64,000 bases of DNA. It comes from Mycobacterium sp. HUMS_12744610 (GTDB lineage: Bacteria > Actinomycetota > Actinomycetes > Mycobacteriales > Mycobacteriaceae). Shown here in pieces: positions 34,148 through 43,504 of this stretch; position 1 is the stretch's first letter; each line of letters opens with the position of its first letter. The notes beneath the pieces are model-generated. The model saw only the letters and a list, made by a program, of their open reading frames with translations, had not been told where the DNA came from and made no database searches. Location of the stretch: positions 1-64,000 of the forward strand of contig NZ_JBGEDP010000001.1 in assembly GCF_041206865.1 (NCBI RefSeq), in the 5' to 3' direction. A program made the translations under genes and the position numbers.

Positions 34148-34965
34148 TCGACAGTGAACTCATGGTGCTCGACCGGGCCCATCGCCTGTTCGCCGGCCAC
34201 ACCGAAGCGCCGGCGTGGGACGCGGGGCGGCCGCCGCACCGCGGTGCGGCGCGTTACCTGCAGGCGCCGAATGTCGGTGCGGGACAACGCGCCTACGAAC
34301 TGGCCGCCGATCGCGGCCGGCGACGGCGCGCGGCGGCGGCCCGCACGGATGCCGAGGCCGGCCGCGTCGTCGCCGAAGCCCACCGGGACCGGGAACGTGC
34401 CCACCGGCTGACCAAGAGCGTCGTCGACGAGGCCCGCGCCGACGCCGCCGCGCCCCCGCGGACGCCGATGGCCCAGCGAGAGGCGATGCGCCGGCGGGCG
34501 GCGCGGCTACGCGCGCAACAGGCGCACGTGCTGGCCGCCCGGGCGCGATCCCGACGACACGCCGCGACGCTGCGGGCCCTGGGATACCGGCTCGCGCACC
34601 ACCGCGGACCGCTGGACCTGTCCCCGAACGATCGCGCCGCCCGCGCTGTGCACGCCGCCTTGTCGCGGCTGGGACGACCGTACGTCTGGGGCGCGGCCGG
34701 CCCCGAGCGGTTCGACTGTTCCGGGCTGGTCCAGTGGTGCTATGCCCAGGCCGGGGTTCATTTGGACCGCACCACCTATCAGCAGATTCACGACGGTGTC
34801 CCGGTGCCGCGTTCGCAAGTCCGCCCGGGTGACCTGGTGTTCCCGCACGCCGGTCACGTGCAGCTGGCGATCGGCAAAGGTCTGGTCGTGGAAGCGCCCT
34901 ACCCGGGGGCATCGGTGCGGATCGCCCGATTGGGCGGCAGCGTTCAGATTCGACGCCCGCTATGA
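34144..34965 (+). CDS. NlpC/P60 peptidoglycan hydrolase (Rv0024-like)
   Basis: A 273-aa cysteine peptidase of the NlpC/P60 family that cleaves stem peptides. The N-terminal 150 residues are Ala/Arg-rich and helical, a likely coiled coil ([20 protein letters not shown]). The C-terminal domain starts at [20 protein letters not shown] and carries catalytic Cys192 in FDCSGLV, His238 in [10 protein letters not shown] and a polar residue at Glu250. There is no signal peptide; export, if any, would need another route, which fits neighbouring EspC/D-like genes. Start GTG at 34144 overlaps the regulator's stop. Confidence 0.9.
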   Translation: MIDSELMVLDRAHRLFAGHTEAPAWDAGRPPHRGAARYLQAPNVGAGQRAYELAADRGRRRRAAAARTDAEAGRVVAEAHRDRERAHRLTKSVVDEARADAAAPPRTPMAQREAMRRRAARLRAQQAHVLAARARSRRHAATLRALGYRLAHHRGPLDLSPNDRAARAVHAALSRLGRPYVWGAAGPERFDCSGLVQWCYAQAGVHLDRTTYQQIHDGVPVPRSQVRPGDLVFPHAGHVQLAIGKGLVVEAPYPGASVRIARLGGSVQIRRPL

Positions 34966-35002
34966 CCAACCACCGCCCCGCCACCCGACGAAGGGGTTGA
35001 AC

Positions 35003-35365
35003 ATGTCCGAGCAAGCCGGGCCCTCGGTCGCAGCGCTGCGCGCACGCCAAGGCGCGCTGGCGGGCCGACACGCTACCGCGGCCGACGCCGACCGTGTCCT
35101 GGCGGACGTGCTGGCCAGCGTGCACGCCGCGACCCGGGCGAGCATCCGCCGCCTCGATGCCATCGCCGAGGAGGTCGACCGCGCGGTCCTCGACCGGGCA
35201 GCCCTGGCCGCCGATACGCCTCTGGGCGCGCGTGAATTGCACAAGTTCCTGGTCGCCAAGCTGCGTGAGATCAGGGCGGTCGTCGCCGAAGCGGACGAGC
35301 TCGGCCGCGCGAAACGGGCTGTGCTGGAGCGCCTCCGGGCACAGTACGCCGCGCCGGTCGGCTAG
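35003..35365 (+). CDS. DUF4226-type protein (Rv0025-like)
   Basis: A 120-aa all-helical protein: [20 protein letters not shown] followed by [20 protein letters not shown] and [20 protein letters not shown]. No signal or membrane segment. The helical pair with [20 protein letters not shown] recurs in the next gene (GARDFQRFLIGKLRDIRAVV), showing that the two arose by duplication. Length is identical to M. tuberculosis Rv0025. AAGGGG lies eight bases before the ATG. Function unknown; genus-restricted. Confidence 0.85.
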   Translation: MSEQAGPSVAALRARQGALAGRHATAADADRVLADVLASVHAATRASIRRLDAIAEEVDRAVLDRAALAADTPLGARELHKFLVAKLREIRAVVAEADELGRAKRAVLERLRAQYAAPVG

Positions 35366-35437
35366 CGGGTGCGTCCGTGCACAGCCGCGCCGACCGTGAA
35401 TTGTCGATCCCAATCCGCCTGGGTACTGTCGCCCGTC

Positions 35438-36607
35438 ATGGAGGGGCCCACGCCGGGATCTGCTGCCGACACCATAGCGGCCGCCGAAGCGGCGCTGGCC
35501 CAACAGAATTCGGCGGTTTCGCAGCTGGACCTGCAGGTCGTTTCGGCGATCCTGAACGCACACCTGACGACCGTCGAGGGCAAAGAAGCGCTGAGCGGGT
35601 TGCAGCAGGAGACCGAAGCCGCGGTACGCACGCGCTCCGACCTGGACACCCCGGCGGGTGCGCGCGACTTCCAGCGATTCCTCATCGGCAAGCTCAGGGA
35701 CATCCGAGCGGTCGTGCTGGGCGCGAGCCTCGATGACACGTCGAAATCGGCACTGATGGCCGCCTGGACGTCGCTGTACGGCGCCGCCAAAGGCGGCGCG
35801 GACGCCGTGGACGACCCGTCGGAGGAGGCGGAGTCGTCGGAGGCGTCGGACGACCCCGGCGCCGAGTGGGATCCGTTGCTGGACATGCTGTCGGCCGACG
35901 ACCCCGGCGCGCCGGATACCGACCCGCCCGGACCCGTGCCTGCCGAAGGCGTCGCGGCCCCGCCGGCCGTGGCGGCGCCGGCGATGCCGGCCCTTCCCGC
36001 CTTCGGTACGGGGCCGCTGTCGGGGCCGGGCACGGCGCCGGGTGCCCCGGCCGACTGGGCCCTGCCGGCTCGCGGTCTGCAGGACGGCGAGCTCGAGTCG
36101 GCGCTGCGCGACCTCGACGACGACGGCCTGCAGCGACCCGAAGAGTCGGATCCGGGTGACGAAACGGCACCCTCGACACAGGACGCCGAGAACCACGACG
36201 GGCTGGCGACCACGCACGCACCCGCGGCGGGACCGACCGCGGTCATCCTGCCCGACGGCGAAAAGGTGACCGCCGCCAGCCCACAGGTGGCCGGTGCCAT
36301 CAAGGCCGCGGTCACCGGAACGCCGATCGCCGAGGCGTTTGCACGGCAGGGCATCACCATCCCCGCGCCGGGCACCGCGGTCGCCGATCCGATCGACCCG
36401 CAAGACGTCACACCCGGCGACATCGGCATGCTCACCGACCGCCATGCACTGGCCCTCGGGCCCGGTAAGGCCCTCCTGGACGGGCAGATTCGACACATCG
36501 CCACCGTGAGCGGGCCGGACTTCCTAGGCTGGGAGCACCCACCGGCGGCGACGGCCGCCCCGGCCGGTCCCGACAATCCGACACCGACCCGGCCGGCGGG
36601 CATGTGA
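35438..36607 (+). CDS. DUF4226-type protein with C-terminal NlpC-like half (Rv0026-like)
   Basis: A 389-aa protein in three parts: an N-terminal helical domain homologous to the preceding gene (about 10-115), an acidic Pro/Ala-rich linker (about 120-290) and a C-terminal domain from PTAVILPDGEKVTAASPQVA onward. The last contains VTPGDIGMLTDRHALALGPG, which resembles the [19 protein letters not shown] half of the NlpC/P60 protein two genes upstream but without a catalytic-cysteine half. The ATG at 35438 starts MEGPTPGSAAD; 23 residues upstream in frame look non-coding. No signal peptide. Function unknown. Confidence 0.82.
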   Translation: MEGPTPGSAADTIAAAEAALAQQNSAVSQLDLQVVSAILNAHLTTVEGKEALSGLQQETEAAVRTRSDLDTPAGARDFQRFLIGKLRDIRAVVLGASLDDTSKSALMAAWTSLYGAAKGGADAVDDPSEEAESSEASDDPGAEWDPLLDMLSADDPGAPDTDPPGPVPAEGVAAPPAVAAPAMPALPAFGTGPLSGPGTAPGAPADWALPARGLQDGELESALRDLDDDGLQRPEESDPGDETAPSTQDAENHDGLATTHAPAAGPTAVILPDGEKVTAASPQVAGAIKAAVTGTPIAEAFARQGITIPAPGTAVADPIDPQDVTPGDIGMLTDRHALALGPGKALLDGQIRHIATVSGPDFLGWEHPPAATAAPAGPDNPTPTRPAGM

Positions 36608-36677
36608 TCGCCGACAAAACCACTGCCAACAGCGAACTCGCCGGGTCCCCCGGCGGTGCATGAACAGGAGACAGCGG

Positions 36678-36995
36678 ATGGCCGATTCGATCCACGTGGA
36701 GCCCGCGCAGCTGCGGCACGCCGCCGCCCAGCACCTGGACGCCTCCGACTACCTGCGCACCGTTCCGTCGACGCATGCCGCGATCCAGGAAAGCCTCGAC
36801 TCCCTGGGGCCGATCTTCGGCGACCTGCGCGACGCCGGGCGCGAACTGCTCGAGCTCAGGCGCCAGTGCTACGAGCAGCAAGCCGACGACCACGCCGCCA
36901 TGGCCGACAAGCTGCGGGTGTCGGCGAGCAGGTGGGAACAGCACGAGCAGGATGCGGCCAACGACTTCGGCGGCATCGGCGACGGCGGTCGATGA
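36678..36995 (+). CDS. EspC-like type VII secretion target (Rv0027-like)
   Basis: A 105-aa helical protein similar in size and pattern to EspC (DUF2580). It has MADSIHVEPAQLRHAAAQHL, a central helix with LRDAGRELLELRRQCYEQQA and a third helix with MADKLRVSASRWEQHEQDAA. The helix-turn-helix hairpin is typical of ESX-secreted small proteins, though a classic WxG is absent. The ATG at 36678 gives exactly the length of M. tuberculosis Rv0027. It overlaps the next gene by four bases (ATGA), like espC and espD. Confidence 0.8.
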   Translation: MADSIHVEPAQLRHAAAQHLDASDYLRTVPSTHAAIQESLDSLGPIFGDLRDAGRELLELRRQCYEQQADDHAAMADKLRVSASRWEQHEQDAANDFGGIGDGGR

Positions 36996-37303
36996 CCGAC
37001 CCCAATCCCGCCTTCGACACCGTCCACCCCAGCGGGCACATCCTCGTCCGGTCCTGCCGCGGCGGCTACCTGTACAGCGTCACGCTGAGCGACGAGGCGA
37101 TGGAGACCGATGCCGAGACGCTGGCCCGGGGCATCCTGCTGACCGCGGACGTGTCGCATCTGAAGGCGCTGCTGGAGGTGCGCGACGAGATCCTGGCCGC
37201 CGGCCACACGCCGTCGGCTCAGGTCCCCACCCCCTACGACCTCGACACCGCGATCGAGAAGCTGCTGGCGCACGATCTGCGGCGCCGCGACGGCGTGCGG
37301 TAG
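36992..37303 (+). CDS. EspD-like protein (Rv0028-like)
   Basis: A 103-aa protein whose core (GGYLYSVTLSDEAMETDAET then LARGILLTADVSHLKALLEV) resembles the conserved part of EspD, DUF2694 type, a YbaB-like fold. The ATG overlaps the EspC-like gene. In the ESX-1 espACD operon EspD stabilises EspA and EspC; a chaperone-like role for the preceding product is an inference from that pair. No signal peptide. Confidence 0.78.
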   Translation: MTDPNPAFDTVHPSGHILVRSCRGGYLYSVTLSDEAMETDAETLARGILLTADVSHLKALLEVRDEILAAGHTPSAQVPTPYDLDTAIEKLLAHDLRRRDGVR

Positions 37304-37328
37304 CCGCGCGGCCGGGACACGGACCCGC

Positions 37329-37472
37329 CTATCCCAGCCACGTCTCGACCGCACCGGGATCCGGTGCGATATCGGTGGGTGGCTCGATCGGATTGGGGCC
37401 GAACAACTCCCGCGCCCGCGCGAGCAGGGCGCGCACTTCGTCGAGTTGCTGCTGCAGGGCAGATTCAGCCAT
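37329..37472 (-). CDS. Possible 47-aa protein, antisense within the secretion-associated locus
   Basis: A minus-strand frame encodes MAESALQQQLDEVRALLARA and ends PDPGAVETWLG: an amphipathic helix (3-24) then a Pro-rich tail (GPNPIEPPTDIAPDP). Codon use has strong third-position GC, as expected for this genome. It fills most of the 257-bp gap between the EspD-like gene and the DUF5631/5632-type gene and is opposite to both. No match known to me; function unknown. Confidence 0.5.
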   Translation of the reverse strand: MAESALQQQLDEVRALLARARELFGPNPIEPPTDIAPDPGAVETWLG

Positions 37473-37560
37473 GCCTGCACGCTACCCATGCCTGCGCGGC
37501 AGCACAATTCACCGACTTAGCCATGCGCGCGTGAGATGCCGTTACGCTGGGCCGGTGGTG

Positions 37561-38667
37561 ATGGATCGGATAACGGCGCGTCGGCGTCTGCGGAGGGCGA
37601 CGCGAGAATCGTTGGCGATCCCGGCCTTCAGCGCTCCGGTCGATTGCACCCCGTGGGTGACGGGCGGGCTCTGGCCCGCCTTGCTCTCACCGGTCACCGC
37701 CGAAACTGCCACGCTCGCAGAGTATTTGAAGGCCGATCTGCAGCGAATCGTCGAAAGCGCCAACGACGTGCTGAAGAGGCTGCAGCGGGCCGGACTGGTG
37801 GAGTCGATCCGGCAGGAAGAGGAGGCCCGGATCGTCGACGAGGCCCGCGCCCTGGCCGTGCAACGGGTCGAGTCGACGATCCGCCAGTTGCACGCGCTGC
37901 GGGGTGACGCGCCGGTGGCCGGTCACGAAGCCGCAGCCCCGCAGGGCCGGCACCGCGCCACCGCGTCGGGGAATGCCGAGCAGGAGGCTGCGCCCGCAGC
38001 CGAGGTCACCCCGGTCATCGAGCTCATCGAGGCCGCCGGTGCCGAGTCGGCCGACCAGCGACTGCGCCGTCTGCTGACCTTCGCGGCCCGTCAGGCACCG
38101 CGGCTGAACTGGGCGGTCGGCGACCGGGCCGACGGCAGCACGGTCCTGGTCACCGACCTGGCCCACGGGTGGATACCGCCGGGTATCGCGCTTCCGGCCG
38201 ACGTGGGACTGCTGCCGCCGGAGCGACGGACCGGCACGGTCGCCGGCCTGGTAGGCGACGTCACGCGCGTCGCGGCCTACGCTCCCGGGGACCGCCTGGG
38301 CTGGCCGGACGACTTGGACCCGACGACGTCCTCGGTGCGCCCCCGCGAACTGCCCCCGGTCCCGGATGGGGGGCGGGTGCTCAGCGACGCGACGCGTGGG
38401 CGCGCGGGCCTGCCCCGGCTCGTGCACGCGTTGGCCGCGGCGGCGGCCGGCGGGACCCGGGTCCTCGACGACGAGGTGGACCTGCTGCGGGTGCATCTCG
38501 ACACCGCGCTGCACCAACTGTCGGTGCAGCATCCCGGTGCGGGCCCCGGGTTGTTGCTCGACTGTCTGCTGCTGGCGGCCACCGAGGCCGCCGTCACCGG
38601 GGACGCGACCTCGGCGAACTACCACCTGGCCTGGTTCCAGAAACTGGACGCAGCACCTGGTGAGTGA
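37561..38667 (+). CDS. DUF5631/DUF5632-type protein (Rv0029-like)
   Basis: A 368-aa protein with an N-terminal conserved stretch (RESLAIPAFSAPVDCTPWVT), a coiled-coil (about 60-125: ADLQRIVESANDVLKRLQRA), a short linker, a mixed domain (about 155-265: FAARQAPRLNWAVGDRADGS, TDLAHGWIPPGIALP) and a helical C-terminal domain (about 280-365). The last two correspond, as I recall, to DUF5632 and DUF5631, found with ESX-associated proteins. ATG at 37561 follows GTG at 37558; either could be used. No signal peptide. Confidence 0.82.
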   Translation: MDRITARRRLRRATRESLAIPAFSAPVDCTPWVTGGLWPALLSPVTAETATLAEYLKADLQRIVESANDVLKRLQRAGLVESIRQEEEARIVDEARALAVQRVESTIRQLHALRGDAPVAGHEAAAPQGRHRATASGNAEQEAAPAAEVTPVIELIEAAGAESADQRLRRLLTFAARQAPRLNWAVGDRADGSTVLVTDLAHGWIPPGIALPADVGLLPPERRTGTVAGLVGDVTRVAAYAPGDRLGWPDDLDPTTSSVRPRELPPVPDGGRVLSDATRGRAGLPRLVHALAAAAAGGTRVLDDEVDLLRVHLDTALHQLSVQHPGAGPGLLLDCLLLAATEAAVTGDATSANYHLAWFQKLDAAPGE

Positions 38668-38719
38668 ACCCACGATCATGAATTGACGCTGGTCGGAGCG
38701 CTGAAGGATACTTGGCGGC

Positions 38720-39037
38720 GTGTCGGGATCGGGCGGTCGCGCGAACCTGAGCGACAGGGATCTCGTCGACGCGGTGCTGCGCGATCTGAGTGAGGCGGCC
38801 GACAAGTGGGAGGCGCTGGTCGCCCAGGCCGAGACCGTCACCTATAGCGTCGATCTCGGTGACGTCCACGCCGTCGCCAACTCCGACGGCAGGTTGCTGC
38901 AGCTGACGCTGCACCCGGGGGTGATGACCGGCTACACCCACGCGGAGCTGGCGGACCGGCTGAATCTGGCGATCGCCGCCCTGCGCGAAGAGGCCGAGAC
39001 GCAGAACGAGGCCACCTACGGCGGCCCCCTGCAGTGA
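38720..39037 (+). CDS. DUF2710/YbaB-like small protein (Rv0030-like)
   Basis: A 105-aa protein: helix DLVDAVLRDLSEAADKWEALV, three strands (TYSVDLGDVHAVANSDGRLL, then QLTLHPGVM) and a final helix ADRLNLAIAALREEAETQNE. This is the layout of YbaB/EbfC-type and EspD-like folds. The start is GTG (SGSGGRANLS). It ends the plus-strand locus; the converging DinB-like gene ends 15 bases further on. Function unknown. Confidence 0.78.
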   Translation: MSGSGGRANLSDRDLVDAVLRDLSEAADKWEALVAQAETVTYSVDLGDVHAVANSDGRLLQLTLHPGVMTGYTHAELADRLNLAIAALREEAETQNEATYGGPLQ

Positions 39038-39052
39038 GCGCGCCGCGCCGCC

Positions 39053-39829
39053 TCAGCGGCCGGCGCCGGGCGGGCCGGCGAAAGCCTGGGCGATCTGTAG
39101 CCAGCGCCGCGCGTCGGCGCCCTCGGCGGTGATGTCCAGTTCGCCGAGCGGGCGCCGCTGAGTCACCAGGAAGCAGAAGTCCAGGGCCGCTCCGGTGACC
39201 CGCTGGGCGGCGTCGGGCGGCCCCCACGACCAGATGTCGCCGTCGGGGGCCCGCAACTCGACGCGGAACGGCTCGGCCGGGGCGGCCTGGTTGTGGACGA
39301 AGAACGCGTAGTCGCGGGTCCGCACCCCGAGGTGGGCGATCGACCGCAGTCGCGGCGTGGCGGGCCGGGTGACGCCGAGGGCGTCGGCGACGTCGAGGCC
39401 GTGCGCCCAGCTCTCCATGAGCCGGGCGGTGGCCATCGACGCGGCGCTCATGGGAGGGCCGAACCACGGCACCTTGCGCTCCTGCGGCACCGCCAGCAGC
39501 GCCTCGTGCAGTCGCGCCCGGTACACCCGCCACTCGCTGAGCAACTCCGACGGCGGTAGGGCCGCCAGTTCCGCCGCGCCCGCGTCGACGAAGCCGTCCG
39601 GGTCGGCCGCGGCGGCCTCGAGCGCGGCGGCGAACGCGGCCGCATCGGTGACCGCGGTGAGCGCGACCCGGTCCGTCCACAGCAGGTGCGCGATCTGGTG
39701 GGCGATGGTCCAGCCCGGTGCGGGAGTCGGAAGGGCCCACTGGTCCTGCCGAAGCGGCGCCACCAGGGCGTCGAGGCCGTCGCTCTCGGCGCGCAAGTTG
39801 GCCACGATCGGCCCGGGTCCGGCCATCAT
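39053..39829 (-). CDS. DinB/maleylpyruvate-isomerase-like protein (Rv0036c-like)
   Basis: A 258-aa protein of the mycothiol-dependent maleylpyruvate isomerase superfamily (TIGR03084-type). The N-terminal four-helix DinB domain has the metal-site pattern in [15 protein letters not shown] and [15 protein letters not shown]; the C-terminal domain (about 170-255) is the MDMPI/SCP-like part with [18 protein letters not shown]. It probably uses mycothiol in an isomerase or detoxification reaction; substrate unknown. The ATG at 39829 overlaps the MFS gene stop (ATGA), so the two are coupled. Confidence 0.88.
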   Translation of the reverse strand: MMAGPGPIVANLRAESDGLDALVAPLRQDQWALPTPAPGWTIAHQIAHLLWTDRVALTAVTDAAAFAAALEAAAADPDGFVDAGAAELAALPPSELLSEWRVYRARLHEALLAVPQERKVPWFGPPMSAASMATARLMESWAHGLDVADALGVTRPATPRLRSIAHLGVRTRDYAFFVHNQAAPAEPFRVELRAPDGDIWSWGPPDAAQRVTGAALDFCFLVTQRRPLGELDITAEGADARRWLQIAQAFAGPPGAGR

Positions 39830-41106
39830 CGCCTGCTCACGAAGGCGTGGACGAGCAGCCCGCCCAGGTACAGAGCCGACCCGAACAGCGCGAATGCGGG
39901 GGCGTGTCCGTCGGCCGGGATCACCGCCGCGGCCACGGTGATCGCGGCGATGAACGCGACCCAGAACAGCGCGTCCTGCACCGCGAACACGTGCCCGCGC
40001 AACGCGTCGTCGACGTCGATCTGCATCGCGGAGTCCGCGCACAGCTTGACCACCTGGCCGGCTACGCCGAGCAGGAAGCCGCACACCACCATGACCGGAA
40101 TCCGCAACCCGGCGCCCGCGGTCTGAATCAGCGCGGCGGCGGCCAGCGCGCCGTTGGCCGTGGCGTAGCGGCCCCACCGGCGGACCGCGACCGGGGTCAG
40201 CAGGTTGGCCAGGAACGCCCCGAGGCCCGTGGCGGCGAAGAAGATCAGCGCGGTGCCCAGTCCCCCGGTGTGAGGCCCGCTCAGGTGGCGGACCAGCAGC
40301 AGGATCAGCAGTGAGTTGATGCCGACCGCCATCCGGTGCGCGGCCAGGCCCGACAGGGTGCCGGCCACCGTCGGGTAGCGCATGACCGTGCGCGCCCCGT
40401 GCAGCCAGCCGGTGAGGACCGCGTACAGGGCCGACCCGTGGATGGCCCGCACCGTGTCGTCCGGGCCGAGCACCCGGGGGCCGAACCGCAACGCCAGCAG
40501 CAACGCGATCGACACCGGGATCGCGGTGAGGAAGATGATCGCTGAGGCGCCGTCGTCGCCGGCGCCCATCAGCAGGCGGGGCACGAGCATGAAATTGGCG
40601 CCCAGGAACGCCGCGACGGCGCCCGACGCGGTAGCGACCGCGTTCATGGTCACGACCTGTTCGCGCGGTACCACGTGCGGCAGCGACGCCGACAGCCCGG
40701 ACGCGACGAACCGCGCCAGGCCGTTGGCGAACAACGCCGCGATCAGCAGCGCCATGTCTCCGGCCCGCACCGCCAGAATGGTGCCGATCGCGGCGATCAG
40801 GACCAGCCGGGCCGCGGTGGCGCCGACCAGCACCAGGCGCCGATCCCAGCGGTCCATCAGCGCCCCGGCGAACGGCCCCAGCAGCGAATAGGGCAAGAAC
40901 AGCACCGCGAACGCGCGGGCGATCGCCATCGGGTCGGCGGCCCGGTCCGGGTTGAACAGCAACGCCCCGGCCATCCCCGCCTGGAACAGACCGTCCCCGA
41001 ACTGACTCGCCATGCGCACCTGCAGCAGCCGCCAGAAATCGGGCAAACCGCGCACCGACCGCCAGATGTCCGCGGGTGCGCGCGTGGGCGTCCGGGTTTC
41101 AGTCAC
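39826..41106 (-). CDS. MFS transporter (Rv0037c-like)
   Basis: A 426-aa major facilitator with about twelve hydrophobic segments. The MFS motif between helices 2 and 3 is visible as [20 protein letters not shown]. It is of the drug-efflux-like group (MFS_3 type) with an N-terminal [20 protein letters not shown] stretch ([20 protein letters not shown]). Substrate unknown. The GTG start at 41106 ([11 protein letters not shown]) fits; further upstream frame sequence lacks protein character. It lies in an operon with the DinB-like gene. Confidence 0.88.
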   Translation of the reverse strand: MTETRTPTRAPADIWRSVRGLPDFWRLLQVRMASQFGDGLFQAGMAGALLFNPDRAADPMAIARAFAVLFLPYSLLGPFAGALMDRWDRRLVLVGATAARLVLIAAIGTILAVRAGDMALLIAALFANGLARFVASGLSASLPHVVPREQVVTMNAVATASGAVAAFLGANFMLVPRLLMGAGDDGASAIIFLTAIPVSIALLLALRFGPRVLGPDDTVRAIHGSALYAVLTGWLHGARTVMRYPTVAGTLSGLAAHRMAVGINSLLILLLVRHLSGPHTGGLGTALIFFAATGLGAFLANLLTPVAVRRWGRYATANGALAAAALIQTAGAGLRIPVMVVCGFLLGVAGQVVKLCADSAMQIDVDDALRGHVFAVQDALFWVAFIAAITVAAAVIPADGHAPAFALFGSALYLGGLLVHAFVSRR

Positions 41107-41235
41107 AGAACCGACTTCCGTGAGGGGGCAGGCACGATCGCTGCGGTCGACGCCGCTTCCCACAACAGTACAAATATTTGCGGGCGACGCTCGATTCCCC
41201 CGGGCGAGAGGGCCCGAGGATGCGATGATTGAGTA

Positions 41236-41841
41236 ATGGCCCCGCCCGAAGATCCCGAGGACTTTGTCGCGCGCGCCGCACAGCGGGTGCGTGCGGGCAC
41301 CTTGCTGCTGGCCAACACCAATCTCCTCGAACCCACGTTTCGGCGCAGCGTGATCTACATCGTGGAACACAACGAGGGCGGCACGCTGGGTGTCGTGGTC
41401 AACCGGGCCAGCGAGACTGCCGTGTACAACGTGCTGCCGCAGTGGACCAAGCTGGTGGCCAAGCCCAAGACGATGTTCATCGGGGGCCCGGTCAAGCGCG
41501 ACGCGGCGCTGTGCCTGGCGACGCTGCGCGTCGGCGCCGACCCGCAGGACGTGCCGGGTTTGCGTCACGTCACCGGCCGGGTGGTGATGGTCGACCTGGA
41601 CGCCGACCCGGATATGATCGCGCCGCTGGTCGAGGGCGTGCGGATCTTTGCCGGATATTCCGGTTGGACGATCGGTCAGCTGGAAGGCGAGATCGAGCGC
41701 GACGACTGGATTGTACTGTCGGCCTTGCCCTCCGACGTCCTCGTCGGGCCGCGGACCGACCTGTGGGGGCAGGTGCTGCGTCGGCAGCCGCTACCGATGT
41801 CGCTGCTTGCCACCCATCCGATCGACGTCAGCCGCAACTGA
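41236..41841 (+). CDS. UPF0301/YqgE-family protein (Rv0038-like)
   Basis: A 201-aa protein of the YqgE/AlgH family. Conserved blocks are [66 protein letters not shown] and [14 protein letters not shown]. The family is cytosolic and widespread, with no agreed biochemical function. The length matches M. tuberculosis Rv0038 and the ATG has no competing start. It is divergent from the MFS operon. Confidence 0.94.
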   Translation: MAPPEDPEDFVARAAQRVRAGTLLLANTNLLEPTFRRSVIYIVEHNEGGTLGVVVNRASETAVYNVLPQWTKLVAKPKTMFIGGPVKRDAALCLATLRVGADPQDVPGLRHVTGRVVMVDLDADPDMIAPLVEGVRIFAGYSGWTIGQLEGEIERDDWIVLSALPSDVLVGPRTDLWGQVLRRQPLPMSLLATHPIDVSRN

Positions 41842-41853
41842 GCCCGGGCGCCG

Positions 41854-42195
41854 TCAGCCGCAGGACTGCGTGCAGCCGGAGCAGGCTCCACCGCAGCCGG
41901 GGGCCGTCGCCGCCTGATTCAGCGCGAAGCGCGCGCTCTGCCACGAGCCGGCGGCCAGCGTGCCCAGGGCACCGGCGACGCAGACGATAAGCACGACCAG
42001 GGCGGTGTGCGGGGAGGCGGCCAGGGCCACGACACCGCCGGCGGTGAGCATCACCGCGGCCGCCAGCTGGGTGGGGGCCATCGCCCGCAGCGCCCGCTGC
42101 ACGGTGTCGGCGGTGTGCCCCCGGGAAAGCGACCAGATCCCGAACCCGGCGGATGCCGCCGCCGCGCACACACACAACACCCCCGCGATCAGCAT
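41854..42195 (-). CDS. Small membrane protein with Cys-rich tail (Rv0039c-like)
   Basis: A 113-aa protein with three hydrophobic segments (about 3-22, 45-62 and 66-84). The C-terminus, GCGGACSGCTQSCG, carries four cysteines in 14 residues, which could bind metal or form disulfides outside the membrane. It ends 12 bases from the convergent yqgE gene. The equivalent gene is present at this spot in M. tuberculosis; function unknown. Confidence 0.8.
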   Translation of the reverse strand: MLIAGVLCVCAAAASAGFGIWSLSRGHTADTVQRALRAMAPTQLAAAVMLTAGGVVALAASPHTALVVLIVCVAGALGTLAAGSWQSARFALNQAATAPGCGGACSGCTQSCG

Positions 42196-42249
42196 GGGCC
42201 CACAATACGAGCCGGCCCGGGAGCGCGCGCGCCAGGGCCTGCGCCGACG

Positions 42250-43317
42250 CTAGCCTTGCGGACCGAGGTGCAGGTTCGGCAGGGGCGGCAGGCCCGGCAC
42301 CAGGGCCAGCAGGTTGGGCATCGGCTGCCGGGGCGGCGTCTGGTTGGACAGGGCCGCCTGCCCGGGAAGGCCCAGCGGGGCCGTGGCCGGTACCGGCGCG
42401 GGCACCGGGGCGGGAAGCCCGCCCGGCGCCGTGGCGGGCGCGGCGCCGGGGAGGCCGACGGGCGACGCGACGGGTGCCTGAGCTGGCGCGGGGGCCGGTG
42501 CGCCGGGCACGGCGACACGGAACCCGTTGACGATGGCGTCCGTGGCCGGCGCGTCCGCGACCGCCTGGGCGCGGTCGGTGGTGACCGCCAGCGACACCAG
42601 ATACCTGTCGTGCCCGGAGGTGGCGACGACGTGGCGCCGCGACGTGTTGAGCATCATGTCACCGTCGCGGTAGGTGCCCTCGATCACCGACGACGGGAAC
42701 CCGTCGAAGTCGGCCATGGAGGCGTTGGTGGCCTCCCAGGCCGGCAGCTTCTGGCTGTCGACGTAGCCGTGCGTGATCGCCTCTCTGGGATCGAAGTTGC
42801 CGACCAGTTTGTACACCACGACCTGCGCGTTCGAGGTGTAGATGCTGTTGCCCTGGCGGTCGGCGATCACCGCGAACGCGTCGGGCACGTTGGGGTCGGG
42901 TACCTGGGTCCAGCGGGTGGGCACCGGCAGTGTGATGTCGAGCGGCTTGAATCCCTGGGGCTTCTGGGCTTCCAGCTTGACGCCCTTGGTCTGCAGGTAT
43001 TCGCGGAGCGTTCCGGTGATCGCGGGTGCCGCCACCGGTGGCGCCGGTGCGACCGGGGCGGCGGCTCCGGCCACCGCGGGACTCGGCGGGACCAACGCAT
43101 TCGACACCGGTGGGGTGGCGAGGACGCGGTTGCCGCCCGCCCCGCCGGGCGCCGCGGGGACGTTGGGCTGCACCGGTGCCGGCGCGGGCACGGCCGGGGC
43201 GGGTGCGGGAAGGACGGGATCCGCCGATGCCTTGGCGCCCGCGACAATCCCGACGGCGATCAAGCCGGCAACCATACCCCCGAGGAATGCCCGCTGGGTC
43301 GGGGCGAACTGAATCAT
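42250..43317 (-). CDS. mtc28: Secreted proline-rich protein Mtc28 (Rv0040c-like)
   Basis: A 355-aa exported protein. The signal peptide (residues 1-32: [20 protein letters not shown] then ASA-D) is followed by an Ala/Pro-rich stretch, the conserved central domain (about 100-280: [60 protein letters not shown]) of the LpqN/LpqT fold, and a long Pro/Ala-rich tail. Known as a 28-kDa antigen in M. tuberculosis. The start [10 protein letters not shown] matches that protein; the tail is longer here. Divergent from leuS. Confidence 0.93.
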   Translation of the reverse strand: MIQFAPTQRAFLGGMVAGLIAVGIVAGAKASADPVLPAPAPAVPAPAPVQPNVPAAPGGAGGNRVLATPPVSNALVPPSPAVAGAAAPVAPAPPVAAPAITGTLREYLQTKGVKLEAQKPQGFKPLDITLPVPTRWTQVPDPNVPDAFAVIADRQGNSIYTSNAQVVVYKLVGNFDPREAITHGYVDSQKLPAWEATNASMADFDGFPSSVIEGTYRDGDMMLNTSRRHVVATSGHDRYLVSLAVTTDRAQAVADAPATDAIVNGFRVAVPGAPAPAPAQAPVASPVGLPGAAPATAPGGLPAPVPAPVPATAPLGLPGQAALSNQTPPRQPMPNLLALVPGLPPLPNLHLGPQG

Positions 43318-43504
43318 CTGCGTCGGTCCTTCCCACGAGGCTTCGACACGAGCGCCCGTCGATAGTGGCTGACTGTATCCAGTGGTCAAATGCGCTGAAC
43401 AGGCCCGAAATAGAGCTGGGATGAAGCTCTGATCACCGCGCGACGGAAACGAGACCAACCCGTGGCCGGCGGGAGCGCTGGGGCGGCCCTTATACCCTGT
43501 TGGC

